The notes beneath the pieces were generated by a model, which was given only the letters and a program-made list of their open reading frames with translations, had not been told where the DNA came from and did not search any database. The position numbers and the translations under genes were made by a program. A DNA stretch of 64,000 nt from Cladosporium sp. IMV 00045 (taxonomy: Eukaryota; Ascomycota; Dothideomycetes; Cladosporiales; Cladosporiaceae), in the NCBI GenBank assembly GCA_001931905.2, contig MSJI02000883.1, positions 22,267 through 86,266 of the forward strand. The letters run 5' to 3'. Every line of letters begins with the position of its first letter. The stretch's first letter is position 1. Below are positions 22,901-31,829 of the stretch, in pieces.

Positions 22901-23248
22901 ATCCGCCGAGGCGCTGATTCGAATGTTCGCGGAAACTTTTGGGAGACTGTGCCCGACACGGAAGCGAAAGGCGATGGGCATGCAGACCGTCTTACGCCTC
23001 TTCAGGTCGCAGCTCAGATCGGAAACTCAGAGATCGTGAGGTTCTTACTTGCAAACGGTGCAGATCCAAACGCCCACGGTGGTGCTCTCAACTTGGCTTG
23101 GTCAACAGGAAAGGAACACATTGTCAGAACGCTACTCGATTACGGTGCTAGAAATGAGATCCTGACCGTTGCATTCAACACGAGTATGAGCCAGGACGTC
23201 GGCGCTCGTAAGCCTCTCCCCGAGAGAGAACCAACTGAGATGCCGTAA
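19908..23248 (+). CDS. NLR-like protein: two NACHT-type P-loop modules plus C-terminal ankyrin repeats
   Basis: Exons 19908-20718, 20767-22040 and 22088-23248; introns are 48 and 47 nt, both ending in GAG. Total 1081 aa. The first module has Walker A 'GLPGSGKTT' (about residue 105), Walker B 'TIILVDGIDVLPG' (about 205) and 'LLVATRG'. The second has a linker 'DCIRTLEF..TVVEHIQEAGQWL', Walker A 'WIEGKAGSGKST' (about 316), Walker B 'ISIILDGWDESE' (about 440) and sensor 'VMIASR', then helical 'PIEEYINSHAEGVFVWVVLVL' and 'VVQFIHSSAPEYL' typical of fungal NACHT proteins. About five ankyrin repeats follow ('GRTMLHLAVRSGSLDIVEAL', 'LTPLQVAAQIGNSEIVRFLL'). The ATG at 19908 is the first after the upstream TAG, but the open frame reaches back to it. 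Predicted STAND ATPase receptor with ankyrin ligand sensor. Confidence 0.82.
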
Positions 23249-23857
23249 CTACGAACAGAAATCAGATTGGGAGATTTCGGACAGGATGTCCAAGTATCAC
23301 TGACCAGTGGTCATATGTGCCATTTGGTACAGCAAGGACTATCCAGGAGCTCACAATTCATCAGATGTTGCGGTAGAGTTGCAGTGCTTGGAGGGGCGCT
23401 GCTATGCTTGTGGGTTCTGGGCAGGGTTGTGATAATGGGGTCGTGTGAGGTGAAAGATGCGCTGGTGAAATGTAAGATGAGTTCTTGGCTTCTAATGTAT
23501 ATATGACCTCTTTATCTGCAATGTTGTGTATGTCACATCTATCGATTGGCGATTTGATACCGAGGAAGTCAAGATGGTTTCCTGCAGATGCGCGTCCAGG
23601 CACGGCGGATTACATTGCTCACTTCTTCAATCATTAGGAAACTCCATTGATTGGAGTCGATCACGCCGTCATTTCTCGCTGACACTGAGTTGATCCTTGC
23701 AATGCGCATGCTTAGAATCTGAACAGTCTCCGCCAATGGCTGCTACGGCTCTCTGCGGGAAACAGCTTGGCTCTTGGAAGATCGTACTGTCGCACCAGTG
23801 ATAGAAGCATTCTCACGGCCTGTGTAGCCAGGCCTGTCAGACAGTAGCACCGAACTC
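23249..23857. other. Intergenic, about 610 bp between convergent genes
   Basis: 3' flanks of the NACHT-ankyrin gene and the DUF202 gene. It includes short plus-strand frames (23267-23506) without family signal. No RNA gene or repeat was recognised. Confidence 0.45.
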
Positions 23858-24310
23858 TCATTCAGCAGGCGCCACAGTCTTATTGTGCTCCTGCCTTCTG
23901 ACCCGCCGACCGCCCTCATTCTCAAGCACCAGCAACGTCCCAGCAAAAGCTACACCAACACAAGTAGCAGCCATGAGACTGACTCCAACAATATTCGGTC
24001 GGAACAAACCCTGCTGAAGCAAGCGCGTGGTGCTGAAATAACTATGCGTGCCATGCGCCACGCAGAGGCTGCCACTCCCGACCAGCACAGCGGCAGCGAC
24101 CTTGGTGTTGCTGTTCTCCAGCTGCAGCAGATGAGGCGAGATGGCAGCAAAGGCTTCTACTTTCTCCAAAGCGACTCCGAGAGCGATGAACCCGAGGCCA
24201 CTCCTGGCCCAGGCGAGAAATGTTCGTTCGCTGGCGAGAAGGTCACGAGCCACGGAGCCAGTGTTTTTCATCGGAGCAGCCCGAAAGGAGGAGAAGATGC
24301 GGCCGAACAT
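23858..24310 (-). CDS. DUF202 (YidH-type) small membrane protein
   Basis: Single exon, 150 aa from ATG 24310. The DUF202 signature 'RDLLASERTFLAWARSGLGF' near the N-terminus is followed by three hydrophobic segments ('IALGVALEKVEAF', 'KVAAAVLVGSGSLCVAHG', 'IVGVSLMAATCVGVAFAGTLL') and a basic tail. Family members are small integral membrane proteins of unknown biochemical role; the vacuolar transporter chaperone complex has a related domain. No catalytic residues are expected. The gene is divergent from the aminopeptidase gene (start codons 263 bp apart). Confidence 0.85.
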   Translation of the reverse strand: MFGRIFSSFRAAPMKNTGSVARDLLASERTFLAWARSGLGFIALGVALEKVEAFAAISPHLLQLENSNTKVAAAVLVGSGSLCVAHGTHSYFSTTRLLQQGLFRPNIVGVSLMAATCVGVAFAGTLLVLENEGGRRVRRQEHNKTVAPAE

Positions 24311-24573
24311 TATCGTTGTGCTCCCAGTGAGTAGTGGCAGATCCGACGGCAGCAGTAGTACAGATCGCGTGGCCTAGACGAAAAAGAAGAAATGCACTAA
24401 TAATCCGTTATCCGAGGTTGATTGCTGGGGGCGAAGTAGTGTTGGTGTCAGGAACAGGAAGGGCGGCTTTTGAGACGTTTTGACATCACACGACCAACCA
24501 ACCAAACACAACCAGCAGTTGTCGCTGTCCGTCTCGCTCGCTTCCACCGCGAGCACTCACCATTCCAACATTC

Positions 24574-26303
24574 ATGAACCTCAACCCATACTTGCTCTCG
24601 ACAAGAACATCTGCCACACGAGTTTTCGCGTCTTTCAATTACATCAGCTCCACCAAGAGAAGCTTCGGCAGGATGGCTTCCAAAGCTTCATTGGAGAGAG
24701 CCGAGGACTTTGTCTCATTCCTTAACGCCTCGCCTACGCCATACCATGCAGTGGCCTCAGCGAAGCAGCGCCTGGAGAAGGCCGGTTTCAAGCAGATCAA
24801 GGTTTGTAATTCCTTATCGTCTGAACATACAGAAGATGTCGCTAACAGCGCCTTGCCCGACAGGAACGCGATCCATGGAACTCAACTCTCCACCCCGGCG
24901 GCAAGTACTACCTGACCCGCAACACGAGCACTATCATCGCATTCGCAATCGGCAATGCGTGGAAACCTGGAAACCCCGTGGGCATGGTTGGCGCGCACAC
25001 CGATTCTCCCTGCCTTCGCATCAAGCCCGTCTCTAGGCGCAGCGGCGAGGGTTTCATGCAAGTTGGTGTTGAGACCTACGGAGGCGGAATGTGGCACACA
25101 TGGTTCGACCGCGACTTGGGCGTTGCGGGTCGCTTGATGGTCAAGGGCAAGGACGGCGCGGTCGAGCAAAAGCTGGTCAGGATCAACAAGCCCGTGTGCA
25201 GGATTCCTAATCTGGCGGTACACTTTGGAGGCAGCGTGCCGTTCGAGTTCAACAAGGAGGCCCAGCTGTTCCCTATCACCGGCCTGGTATCTGCAGAGCT
25301 CAACCGCACGGGCATGACGGCCGAGGACACTCGCAAGGCAGAGGCCGATGCTGAGAGGGATTCCTCGTTCGAACCGCTCAAGACTCCCACGCAAAGGCAC
25401 CACCCTTACCTGATCACGCTCCTCGCCCAGAACGCAGGCGTCGAGCCTTCAGCAATCGTCGACTTCGAATGTGTTCTCTTCGACACCCAGCCTGCCTGCA
25501 TCGGCGGACTCAACGACGAATTCGTCTTCTCCGCCCGCCTCGACAACCTGGGCATGACCTACTGCGCCGTGGAAGGCCTTATCCAATCCCTCACATCACC
25601 CTCCGCCCTCTCCAACGACCACACAATTCGCCTGATAGCCTGCTTCGACCACGAAGAAATCGGCAGCACCTCCGCCCAAGGCGCCGACAGCAGCATGCTG
25701 CCGGGCATAATCCGCCGCCTCTCCTGCCTGCCCTCCAGCAGCTCCGCGTCCAGCGAACAAAGCTACGACAAAATCAGCAGCGCGAGCAGCAGCCACTCCT
25801 CCGACGACACTTCCACCGCGCACGAGCAAACCCTCGCGACCTCCTTCCTCGTCTCCGCCGACATGGCCCACAGCATCAACCCCAACTACTCGCACAAATA
25901 CGAGCCGGAGCACAAACCGCACATGAACGCCGGCACGGTGATCAAAATAAACGCCAACCAGCGCTACGCCACCAACTCGCCGGGCATCGTGCTGCTGCAG
26001 GAATGCGCGCGTCGCGCGAAACCCGCTTCGTTCCAATTGCCCGGCTCTAAAGCCGCGCGCGAGGGCAAGGGCGTGCCTCTGCAGTTGTTTGTGGTGCGCA
26101 ACGACTGTCCTTGCGGAAGCACTATTGGGCCGATGCTCAGTGCCGCGTTGGGCGCGAGGACGATCGATGTGGGAAATCCGCAGCTGGCTATGCATTCGAT
26201 TCGCGAGACGGGGGGTGCGCATGATGTGGAGCATGGTGTGAATTTGTTTGATAGCTTTTTCGAGCATTTCGGAGAGCTGGAGGGGAAGATTCTGGTTGAT
26301 TAG
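24574..26303 (+). CDS. Aspartyl aminopeptidase, M18 family
   Basis: Exons 24574-24801 and 24864-26303, intron 24802-24863 (GTTTGT..CAG), 555 aa. Splicing restores 'KQIKERDPWNSTLHPGGKYYLTRN'-region continuity. M18 metal and catalytic motifs are present: 'GAHTDSPCLR', 'HFGGSVPFEFNKEAQL', 'DHEEIGSTSAQGADS', 'ADMAHSINPNY' and 'AMHSIRETGG'. The enzyme removes acidic N-terminal residues as a large oligomer with a two-metal site. A Ser-rich insertion lies between the EE motif and the ADMAH motif. The first 33 residues before a second ATG (24673) are basic and hydroxylated like a mitochondrial presequence; starting at 24673 would give the cytosolic/vacuolar form. Confidence 0.95.
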
Positions 26304-27615
26304 ATGTTGTTTGGTATGAGATGATTGTGCAATGTGTAGATGAGATTGAACGAGTTACCTTTAGCGAGACGGAACTATCTTTGTACTCAGCCCTGTTTCG
26401 TCTTCGCAAGCTTCGTGTTTCTTTGTGCATTGGTATCTCATGCTGACGAAAGAATGCTCAGCAGCGAGGTGCTCAAAAACACAAGGTGACTGTCACCATA
26501 GGCTGGGCCTGAATTATAGCGCAAATGATCCAGGAAGGGAAGCGGGGCGTTCATGTAAGTGAAATCAGCATGTAAGTGAGATCGTCATGTAAGTGAGATT
26601 GGTATGTCAGAAAGCAAAAGCGCATTCCAACACGAAGACACAATGCGGACCGTCCTCCATGTTCATAGCAACTAGCGACAGTTTCGCTTACGAGCAGTCC
26701 GCAGCAGAATGGATGGCATCAAGTCTACCATCCGTGTTAGCATATCAACGGCGTTTGGCTGACAACACGCGCCTCGCCACCACCGATACCCTTCAACCAC
26801 ATTTCTGGGTTTTCGTAGAGAATACTCGACCTCAATTCTGCGATAAGTTCGTTCAGATTGACTGATTTCAAGAGGACCCCTTCAATGGCACGAATATGTA
26901 TTTTCTGTAATGTCGAGTCTCTCAGCGATGAGGATGGCTTTCGAAAGCAGGGCGACCTCATCATATGGTCTGACCTCCCTCAAGGATCTCAATCCAGATT
27001 TGAATGCAGCTACTTGCCTCCCGTCAACACAAACAATCCAAATTCAAGCTCTCGATCCATCGCCTTTCCTTCCATTCTCAACTGACCATCCCAGGAGTCG
27101 CGCGCCCAGAGAGAGGTCCAGCCCTCAGGCCAAATCTGAACAATCCCCTCCATCACGCCAGCCAGCCAGCCAGCTTTCGCCCCTCCCCAAATCCCCACTT
27201 CACAAGCCAAACGCCCCCTCCAAACCGCCAACCCAAAAACAACCTAGACCGCGCCAGAACCCAACACAAACCACAACTACCAGCACTAAGGCCAAAAACG
27301 ATAAGGTAAGCAAGACACATCAGCGATCGAAGCCGCTATCCCACCCAATGCGCTCACCCCTTAGCCTCCGCTTGGATCCGACCTATTGTGCTGGGGCGTT
27401 TCAGCCTGGTGCTGTTTGGTGCTAGATCTCGAGAGCATAGCTACAACTACTACTGTTGGGAGATTGCTTGATCTGGGTTGGTTTGCTGGACTAGACTAGG
27501 TGAGGGTGGAGCCTTTTGATCCTTCAAGAGGGACGTTGAGGATCATTGGTTTTGGGTATTGGGGAGTTGGACCAATTGGGTTCTGTCTCGATGATATAAA
27601 GTGCTTGTGTACTTT
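26304..27615. other. Intergenic, about 1.3 kb, with a small tandem repeat
   Basis: No confident gene. Several overlapping frames at 26593-27425 lack family patterns. The plus strand from about 27070 to 27300 is very C/A-rich, encoding only low-complexity Pro/Gln/Thr. A 17-bp x3 repeat at 26552-26602 is listed separately. The end of the stretch is the upstream flank of ATG10. Confidence 0.4.
26552..26602. repeat. 17-bp tandem repeat, three copies
   Basis: Three contiguous copies of catgtaagtgaaatcag-like units, with period exactly 17 and changes only in the last six bases (aaatcag, gagatcgt, gagattgg). Each contains GTAAGT, a splice-donor-like word. Confidence 0.85.
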
Positions 27616-28443
27616 ATGGCTCTGAGTGTGGAGGGGTTTGGGAGGGCGATTGGGGGTTTTGAGAGGGCTTGGAGGGAAGTTGTGGATGATGAAGGTAGAG
27701 ATGGAAATGTAGACGGGACATGGCAGGATGTGAGGGTTTGTGAGAGTGTGAGTTCTTCGTTATTTGCCACGCTTTCTATCTAGCGATGATGCACTGAGGT
27801 CGGTTTTGTTGCTGACAAGAGCTTTCTTCTTCCACTTTAACAGTTCGGCGCAAAGTACCTACGGATCACGCGAGGTCTGCCAGATATTCCCTCCGCCTCT
27901 AGAACGAGCCGAGAACGAAACCCCTTTCCAATCGACAACGACTTCGCACCCGAGGAAGAAGAAAAAGAAGTAGAAGAAAACGACCCCGAAGCCCTCCCCC
28001 TTCCCATCCCCTTCCCACAAAACCCACCCAAACCCGCAGCAGCAGTCCTCTACACCATCCACCACTCACCCACCTACCTCGTCCCCGTCCTCTATCTAAC
28101 ATTCCTCGACCCATCCAAGAACAAACCTCTCCCGCTCCCCTCCCCCTCCGAAATCTACACCCTGCTGGTCCCCGCCGAGCTCAAAGCGCCCCTGCGCCAC
28201 GTTGGAGTCATGGGAGCGCTGAGCATGGCCGAGCACCCCGTGAGTGGCGCGCCGGCGTATTTCGTGCATCCTTGCAGGACGCGGGAAGTTTTGGGGGCGT
28301 TGGTTGGGGGTGGAGGGGAAGCTGGTTTGAGAGGTGATGGGGAGGCACTGGAGTACCTCATGCGCTGGTTTGGGGTCATTGGTACGAGTGTCGGGTTGAG
28401 TGTGCCGGTTGGGGTGGCGGTGAGAGTTGCTGGGATGTCATGA
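27616..28443 (+). CDS. ATG10: ATG10, E2-like enzyme for ATG12 conjugation
   Basis: Exons 27616-27747 and 27844-28443; intron 27748-27843 (GTGAGT..CAG, with gctgac branch word) is phase 0. 243 aa. Exon 1 gives 'MALSVEGFGRAIGGFERAWR' and 'GTWQDVRVCE', matching the ATG10 N-terminal helix and WxxV strand. Exon 2 starts 'FGAKYLRITRGLPD' and ends with the diagnostic block 'GVMGALSMAEHPVSGAP' then 'YFVHPCRT', with the active-site Cys at residue 188, and 'YLMRWFGVIGTSVGLSVP'. ATG10 transfers ATG12 to ATG5 in autophagosome formation. An acidic, Pro-rich insertion ('EEEKEVEENDPEALPLP') is typical of filamentous fungi. Only the last 78 codons start with an ATG in exon 2, so the gene is easy to under-annotate. 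Confidence 0.88.
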
Positions 28444-28704
28444 GGTGGGCTTGAGGGAGGTGTTAGAATGGGTTGTGTGTTGGTTTTGGGATTTGTTCAT
28501 GATAGTGATACCAACTGGTGTGTTTTTTTCCGTTCGAGCTTGTTACTCGGTTTCTCTGCGTTTGTCCAGCCTACTTGTGCCTCCCGTGAGTTTCCCATTG
28601 CTCCGTCTCCCACTCCTCCGTCTTGGGGTATCAATCGCAAGTGTGTAATCCTGCCTGTCTGGGCCTCGGTTCTTCTCTCCCACCGCGTCAATGCTTTGAC
28701 TACC

Positions 28705-29392
28705 TCATTCATCGTCACTCATTTCCATCTCCGACCCTTCCTCGTCCATCGGCGCATCTTCATTATCGCTCTCTTCGCGCGGTCTCTTCGTGCCTTGCGG
28801 ACTGGGCGCATTCTGTGCAGCAGCAGGAGGGGCGAGTCCAGGTGGTGCCAGACCAGGTGGAGGAATACCAGGTGGAGGCACGCCGGTCGCAACGCCAGGA
28901 GGCGCATGTCCAGGCGGTGGAGGGAGGGCGTTCGCGGGCTGTGCTTTCTGCTCGGGCTGGCCTGGTTGGAGGGGAGGGTCATATTGGCCGGTCATCTTGG
29001 AGAGGGTCTTGCTCTTCTCCTTCGCGTAGCTGATTTTCTGCGGCAAATTTGTTAGCTCTTCTGTGTTCTTGACCTCGCGAGAAAAAGGCAACCGCGCAAC
29101 ATACCATTTCCCGGCCGTAGAACTCAAAGCCTTGACACGCTCTCATGGCCTGAGTCGCGGAGTGCACGTCGCGGAACAGCACGTGCGCCTGGCCGCGCAT
29201 TTTGCTCGTCTTCACGGCGGTGATGTCCAGTACGGGGCCGAAGGTGGAAAAGAGCATGTAGAGGGAGCGCTTGAGGTCGTGTTTTTGGAGCTTCTCGGGC
29301 AGATTTTGGATATAGAGTGATTGGTTGGGCTGGGTGCGCTGGTCGACGGACATGTTGGATGTGCTTGTCTTTGCGACGGTGGTGGTGGCCAT
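28705..29392 (-). CDS. U1A/U2B''-like snRNP protein, single RRM
   Basis: Exons 29392-29105 and 29037-28705, intron 29038-29104 (GTATGT..CAG), 206 aa. The RRM has RNP2 'SLYIQNLPEK' and RNP1-like 'RGQAHVLFRDV', with 'LFSTFGPVLDI' between. 'FYGREM' joins 'KISYAKEKSKT' across the intron, exactly as in the SNF/U1A/U2B'' group, which binds U1 or U2 snRNA stem-loops in the spliceosome. The C-terminal half is Pro/Gly-rich (PPGIPPPGLAPPGLAPP) and ends in an acidic tail. A second RRM, present in animal U1A, is absent. Which snRNA is bound cannot be decided from sequence. The gene is divergent from ARPC1. Confidence 0.88.
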
Positions 29393-29734
29393 GGTGGAGG
29401 ATTTGAGGGTGGGAGGGAGGAAGGGTGGTGGTCGTCGCGTGTCGGGGCAGTAAGTGAATTAATCAAATTGATCATCGAATTGAAGCTTTGGCTTTGGTTC
29501 CTGCCTCGCTGGTCTCTCTCCACGTCGGCGTTCGGCCGGAGCTGCGTCACGACGCCAAGTGGAGGGACGACAGGCGATCAACCGCCAGGCAGCTCTAACT
29601 ACTCCTCACTCTACAACATCACCATTGAACAATTGCAGTGACAGTAGAGTGATCTCCCCTCCTGTCAGTTGCAAAAAAGACTGCCAACCCCTCGAAATTC
29701 AAATTATACCACCCAACCAACCAATCCACCAACC
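29393..29734. promoter_or_regulatory. Shared divergent promoter, snRNP gene and ARPC1
   Basis: 342 bp between divergent ATGs. The ARPC1 side ends in an A/C-rich leader (aaccaaccaatccaccaacc) directly before the start codon, a common fungal highly expressed 5' UTR pattern. No TATA box is evident. Confidence 0.45.
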
Positions 29735-30841
29735 ATGGCCGCTCCCGAAGTCCACCACCTCTTCCACGCTCCCATCGCCGACCACTCCTTCTCTGCCGAC
29801 CGCAGCACCCTCGCCGTCACCCGCTCCAACAACGTCGAGCTGTACTGCAAGCAAGGAAACCAGTACCGCCTGCAGGATGAGCTCCGTGGCCATGACAAGC
29901 TCATTACCGGCGTCGACATCGCCCCGAACAGCGGCCGCATTGTGACCTGCTCTCAGGACCGCAACGCCTACGTCTGGGAACCCAGCCAGACTGGCGAGTG
30001 GAAGCCCACACTCGTACTTCTCCGTATCAACCGTGCTGCCACTTGTGTGCGCTGGTGCCCCAACGAATCCAAGTTCGCCGTCGGCTCCGGAGCCCGCATC
30101 ATCGCCATCTGCTACTTCGAGGAAGAGAACGACTGGTGGGTGTCCAAGCACCTGAAGAAGCCTCTCCGCTCCACCGTCACCAGTGTCGCATGGCACCCTA
30201 ACAGCGTGCTGCTCGCCGCTGGCAGCACGGACGGCCACGCCCGCGTCTTCAGCTCCTTCATCAAGGGCGCCGACGCCCGCCCCGAGCCAAGCGCCTGGGG
30301 TGAGCGCCTGCCCTTCAACACCGTCTGCGGCGAGTACCTGAACGGCACCGCCGGCTGGGTGCACAGCGTGGCCTTCTCGCCATCCGGCAACGCCCTCGCC
30401 TTCGCCGCGCACGACAGCAGCGTCACAGTCGTCTACCCCTCTGCGCCCGAGCAGCCTCCCCAGGCCGTCATCTCCATCTCCACGCAGATGCTGCCGTTCG
30501 CCGACCTCCTCTGGATCTCCGAGAGCGAAATCGTCTGCGCCGGCTACGACTGCGAAGCCTACCGCCTGAGCGGCAACGAGAACGGTTGGCAATTGACCGG
30601 GTCGGTCGAGAAAGCCAACGGCGGCGGCAGACAGGGCGGGCAGGAGCAGGAGGAGAGCGCGAGGAATTTGTTCAGGGCTATGGATCTGCGCGGTCGCGCG
30701 GGCGGGAATGAGAACACGAAGTTGTCCACGGTCCACCAGAACTCGATCAACAAGGTGCGCTCGTACCAAGAGAGCGGCGGGCAGGTGCAGAAGATCAGCA
30801 CGGCTGGTGTGGATGGTCGTGTTGTCGTGTGGAACTTGTAG
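29735..30841 (+). CDS. ARC40: Arp2/3 complex subunit 1 (ARPC1/p41-Arc), WD40 protein
   Basis: Single exon, 368 aa, ATG 29735 in good context (accATGGC). Seven-blade WD40 propeller sequence: 'HDKLITGVDIAPNSGRIVTC' and 'DRNAYVWE', 'RINRAATCVRWCPNESKFAV', 'VTSVAWHPNSVLLAAGSTDG', 'VHSVAFSPSGNALAFAAHD', 'DLLWISESEIVCAGYDC', and a final 'ISTAGVDGRVVVWNL'. The N-terminal 'HHLFHAPIADHSFS' is characteristic of ARPC1. It is the essential scaffold subunit of the Arp2/3 actin-nucleating complex at endocytic patches. Codon use is strongly GC3-biased, consistent with high expression. Confidence 0.95.
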   Translation: MAAPEVHHLFHAPIADHSFSADRSTLAVTRSNNVELYCKQGNQYRLQDELRGHDKLITGVDIAPNSGRIVTCSQDRNAYVWEPSQTGEWKPTLVLLRINRAATCVRWCPNESKFAVGSGARIIAICYFEEENDWWVSKHLKKPLRSTVTSVAWHPNSVLLAAGSTDGHARVFSSFIKGADARPEPSAWGERLPFNTVCGEYLNGTAGWVHSVAFSPSGNALAFAAHDSSVTVVYPSAPEQPPQAVISISTQMLPFADLLWISESEIVCAGYDCEAYRLSGNENGWQLTGSVEKANGGGRQGGQEQEESARNLFRAMDLRGRAGGNENTKLSTVHQNSINKVRSYQESGGQVQKISTAGVDGRVVVWNL

Positions 30842-31085
30842 GATGTTCGCGAATGGCAAAGGTGGGATTTCTGTGGACTTTCGGACTTGATAGACTTGCG
30901 ATACGCTACGCTATGCGATGCTAAATACCAATTACAAGAGGATTTGAAAGACATCAGGCCGGCTTACTACGCCACTACTACTCAGAAATACAAAGAAATA
31001 ATTGAAGAAAACGTCGCCATGTCTTCAATCACCATTGCCTCACTCCGCTTCTTCCCGGGAGGATTCTGCCTTTAGAGAATTGACC

Positions 31086-31829
31086 CTAGTTCGTCGGATA
31101 AGGATACGCCTCTCCCTTACTCTTGGGCTCCTTCTCCTCTTTCGGACCGTCAGCCTTAGGCGTCGGATACGGATACGGATCCTCCTTGCTCTCCGAACCC
31201 TTCCTCTTAGGATCCCCAGCCTTAGGCGTCGGATAAGGATACGGATCCTCCTTCGACTTGGTCGAAACCGTAGCCGTGCTCGTCGTCGGCGCCGCTGTTA
31301 CGGTCTTCTTTGTCGAAGAGGAAGACGGCGCAGGCGCAGCGCTTGTGGGAAGCTGGTTCGGCGGCGCCTGGGAGAGAGAGCTGTACTTTGGCGGATGCGT
31401 TGGTTTGCTGGGTGGGGTGGTGGAAGTGCCGCTGCTTTCCCCCTTAGGTGTGGGCGTGAATGTGCGGAAACTTATTGGGGCGGAAGAAGAGCTGCTGGTC
31501 GAGGAAGATTTAGGAGGAACCTTCTCTTTCACGCTCTCACTCGAACTAGACGGCACAGTAAACGTGCTCTTCGGTCCGCTCGCGCGCGTTGCGCTGAGGG
31601 TGCCGTTGATGGTGGAAAAGATGATGGGGGTGATGACGGTCGTGCTGGGTTTGCGCAGGACTGCGGGAGTGCTGGCGTTCGGGACGTAGATTGTAGACGT
31701 CTCGATTGGAGCGTAGGCGAAGACGGTTGTGGTTGAGACGCTTGTGATGGTTTTTGTGACTTCGCGCGCGATCAAGCTGGCGAGTGCTGGGCTGGCCAGT
31801 AAGGCGGTTGTAAGGATGGGGAGGAACAT
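31086..31829 (-). CDS. Secreted Ser/Thr/Pro-rich protein with C-terminal PYPTP repeats
   Basis: Single exon, 247 aa. A signal peptide of about 18 residues (MFLPILTTALLASPALAS) is followed by a low-complexity Ser/Thr/Pro region likely to be O-glycosylated. The last about 60 residues hold three copies of a unit around 'SKEDPYPYPTPKA' (third degenerate, 'SKGEAYPYPTN'), separated by Lys-rich spacers including one KR dibasic site. No GPI signal or enzyme domain was seen. It could be a cell-wall or surface protein, or a Kex2-processed repeat peptide precursor, though dibasic sites do not flank every unit. No homolog is recognised. Confidence 0.75.
   Translation of the reverse strand: MFLPILTTALLASPALASLIAREVTKTITSVSTTTVFAYAPIETSTIYVPNASTPAVLRKPSTTVITPIIFSTINGTLSATRASGPKSTFTVPSSSSESVKEKVPPKSSSTSSSSSAPISFRTFTPTPKGESSGTSTTPPSKPTHPPKYSSLSQAPPNQLPTSAAPAPSSSSTKKTVTAAPTTSTATVSTKSKEDPYPYPTPKAGDPKRKGSESKEDPYPYPTPKADGPKEEKEPKSKGEAYPYPTN

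Noticed and set aside
29699..30859. 386-codon minus-strand frame
   Set aside because: Antisense shadow of ARPC1, whose WD40 identity is unambiguous; high GC3 creates long antisense frames.
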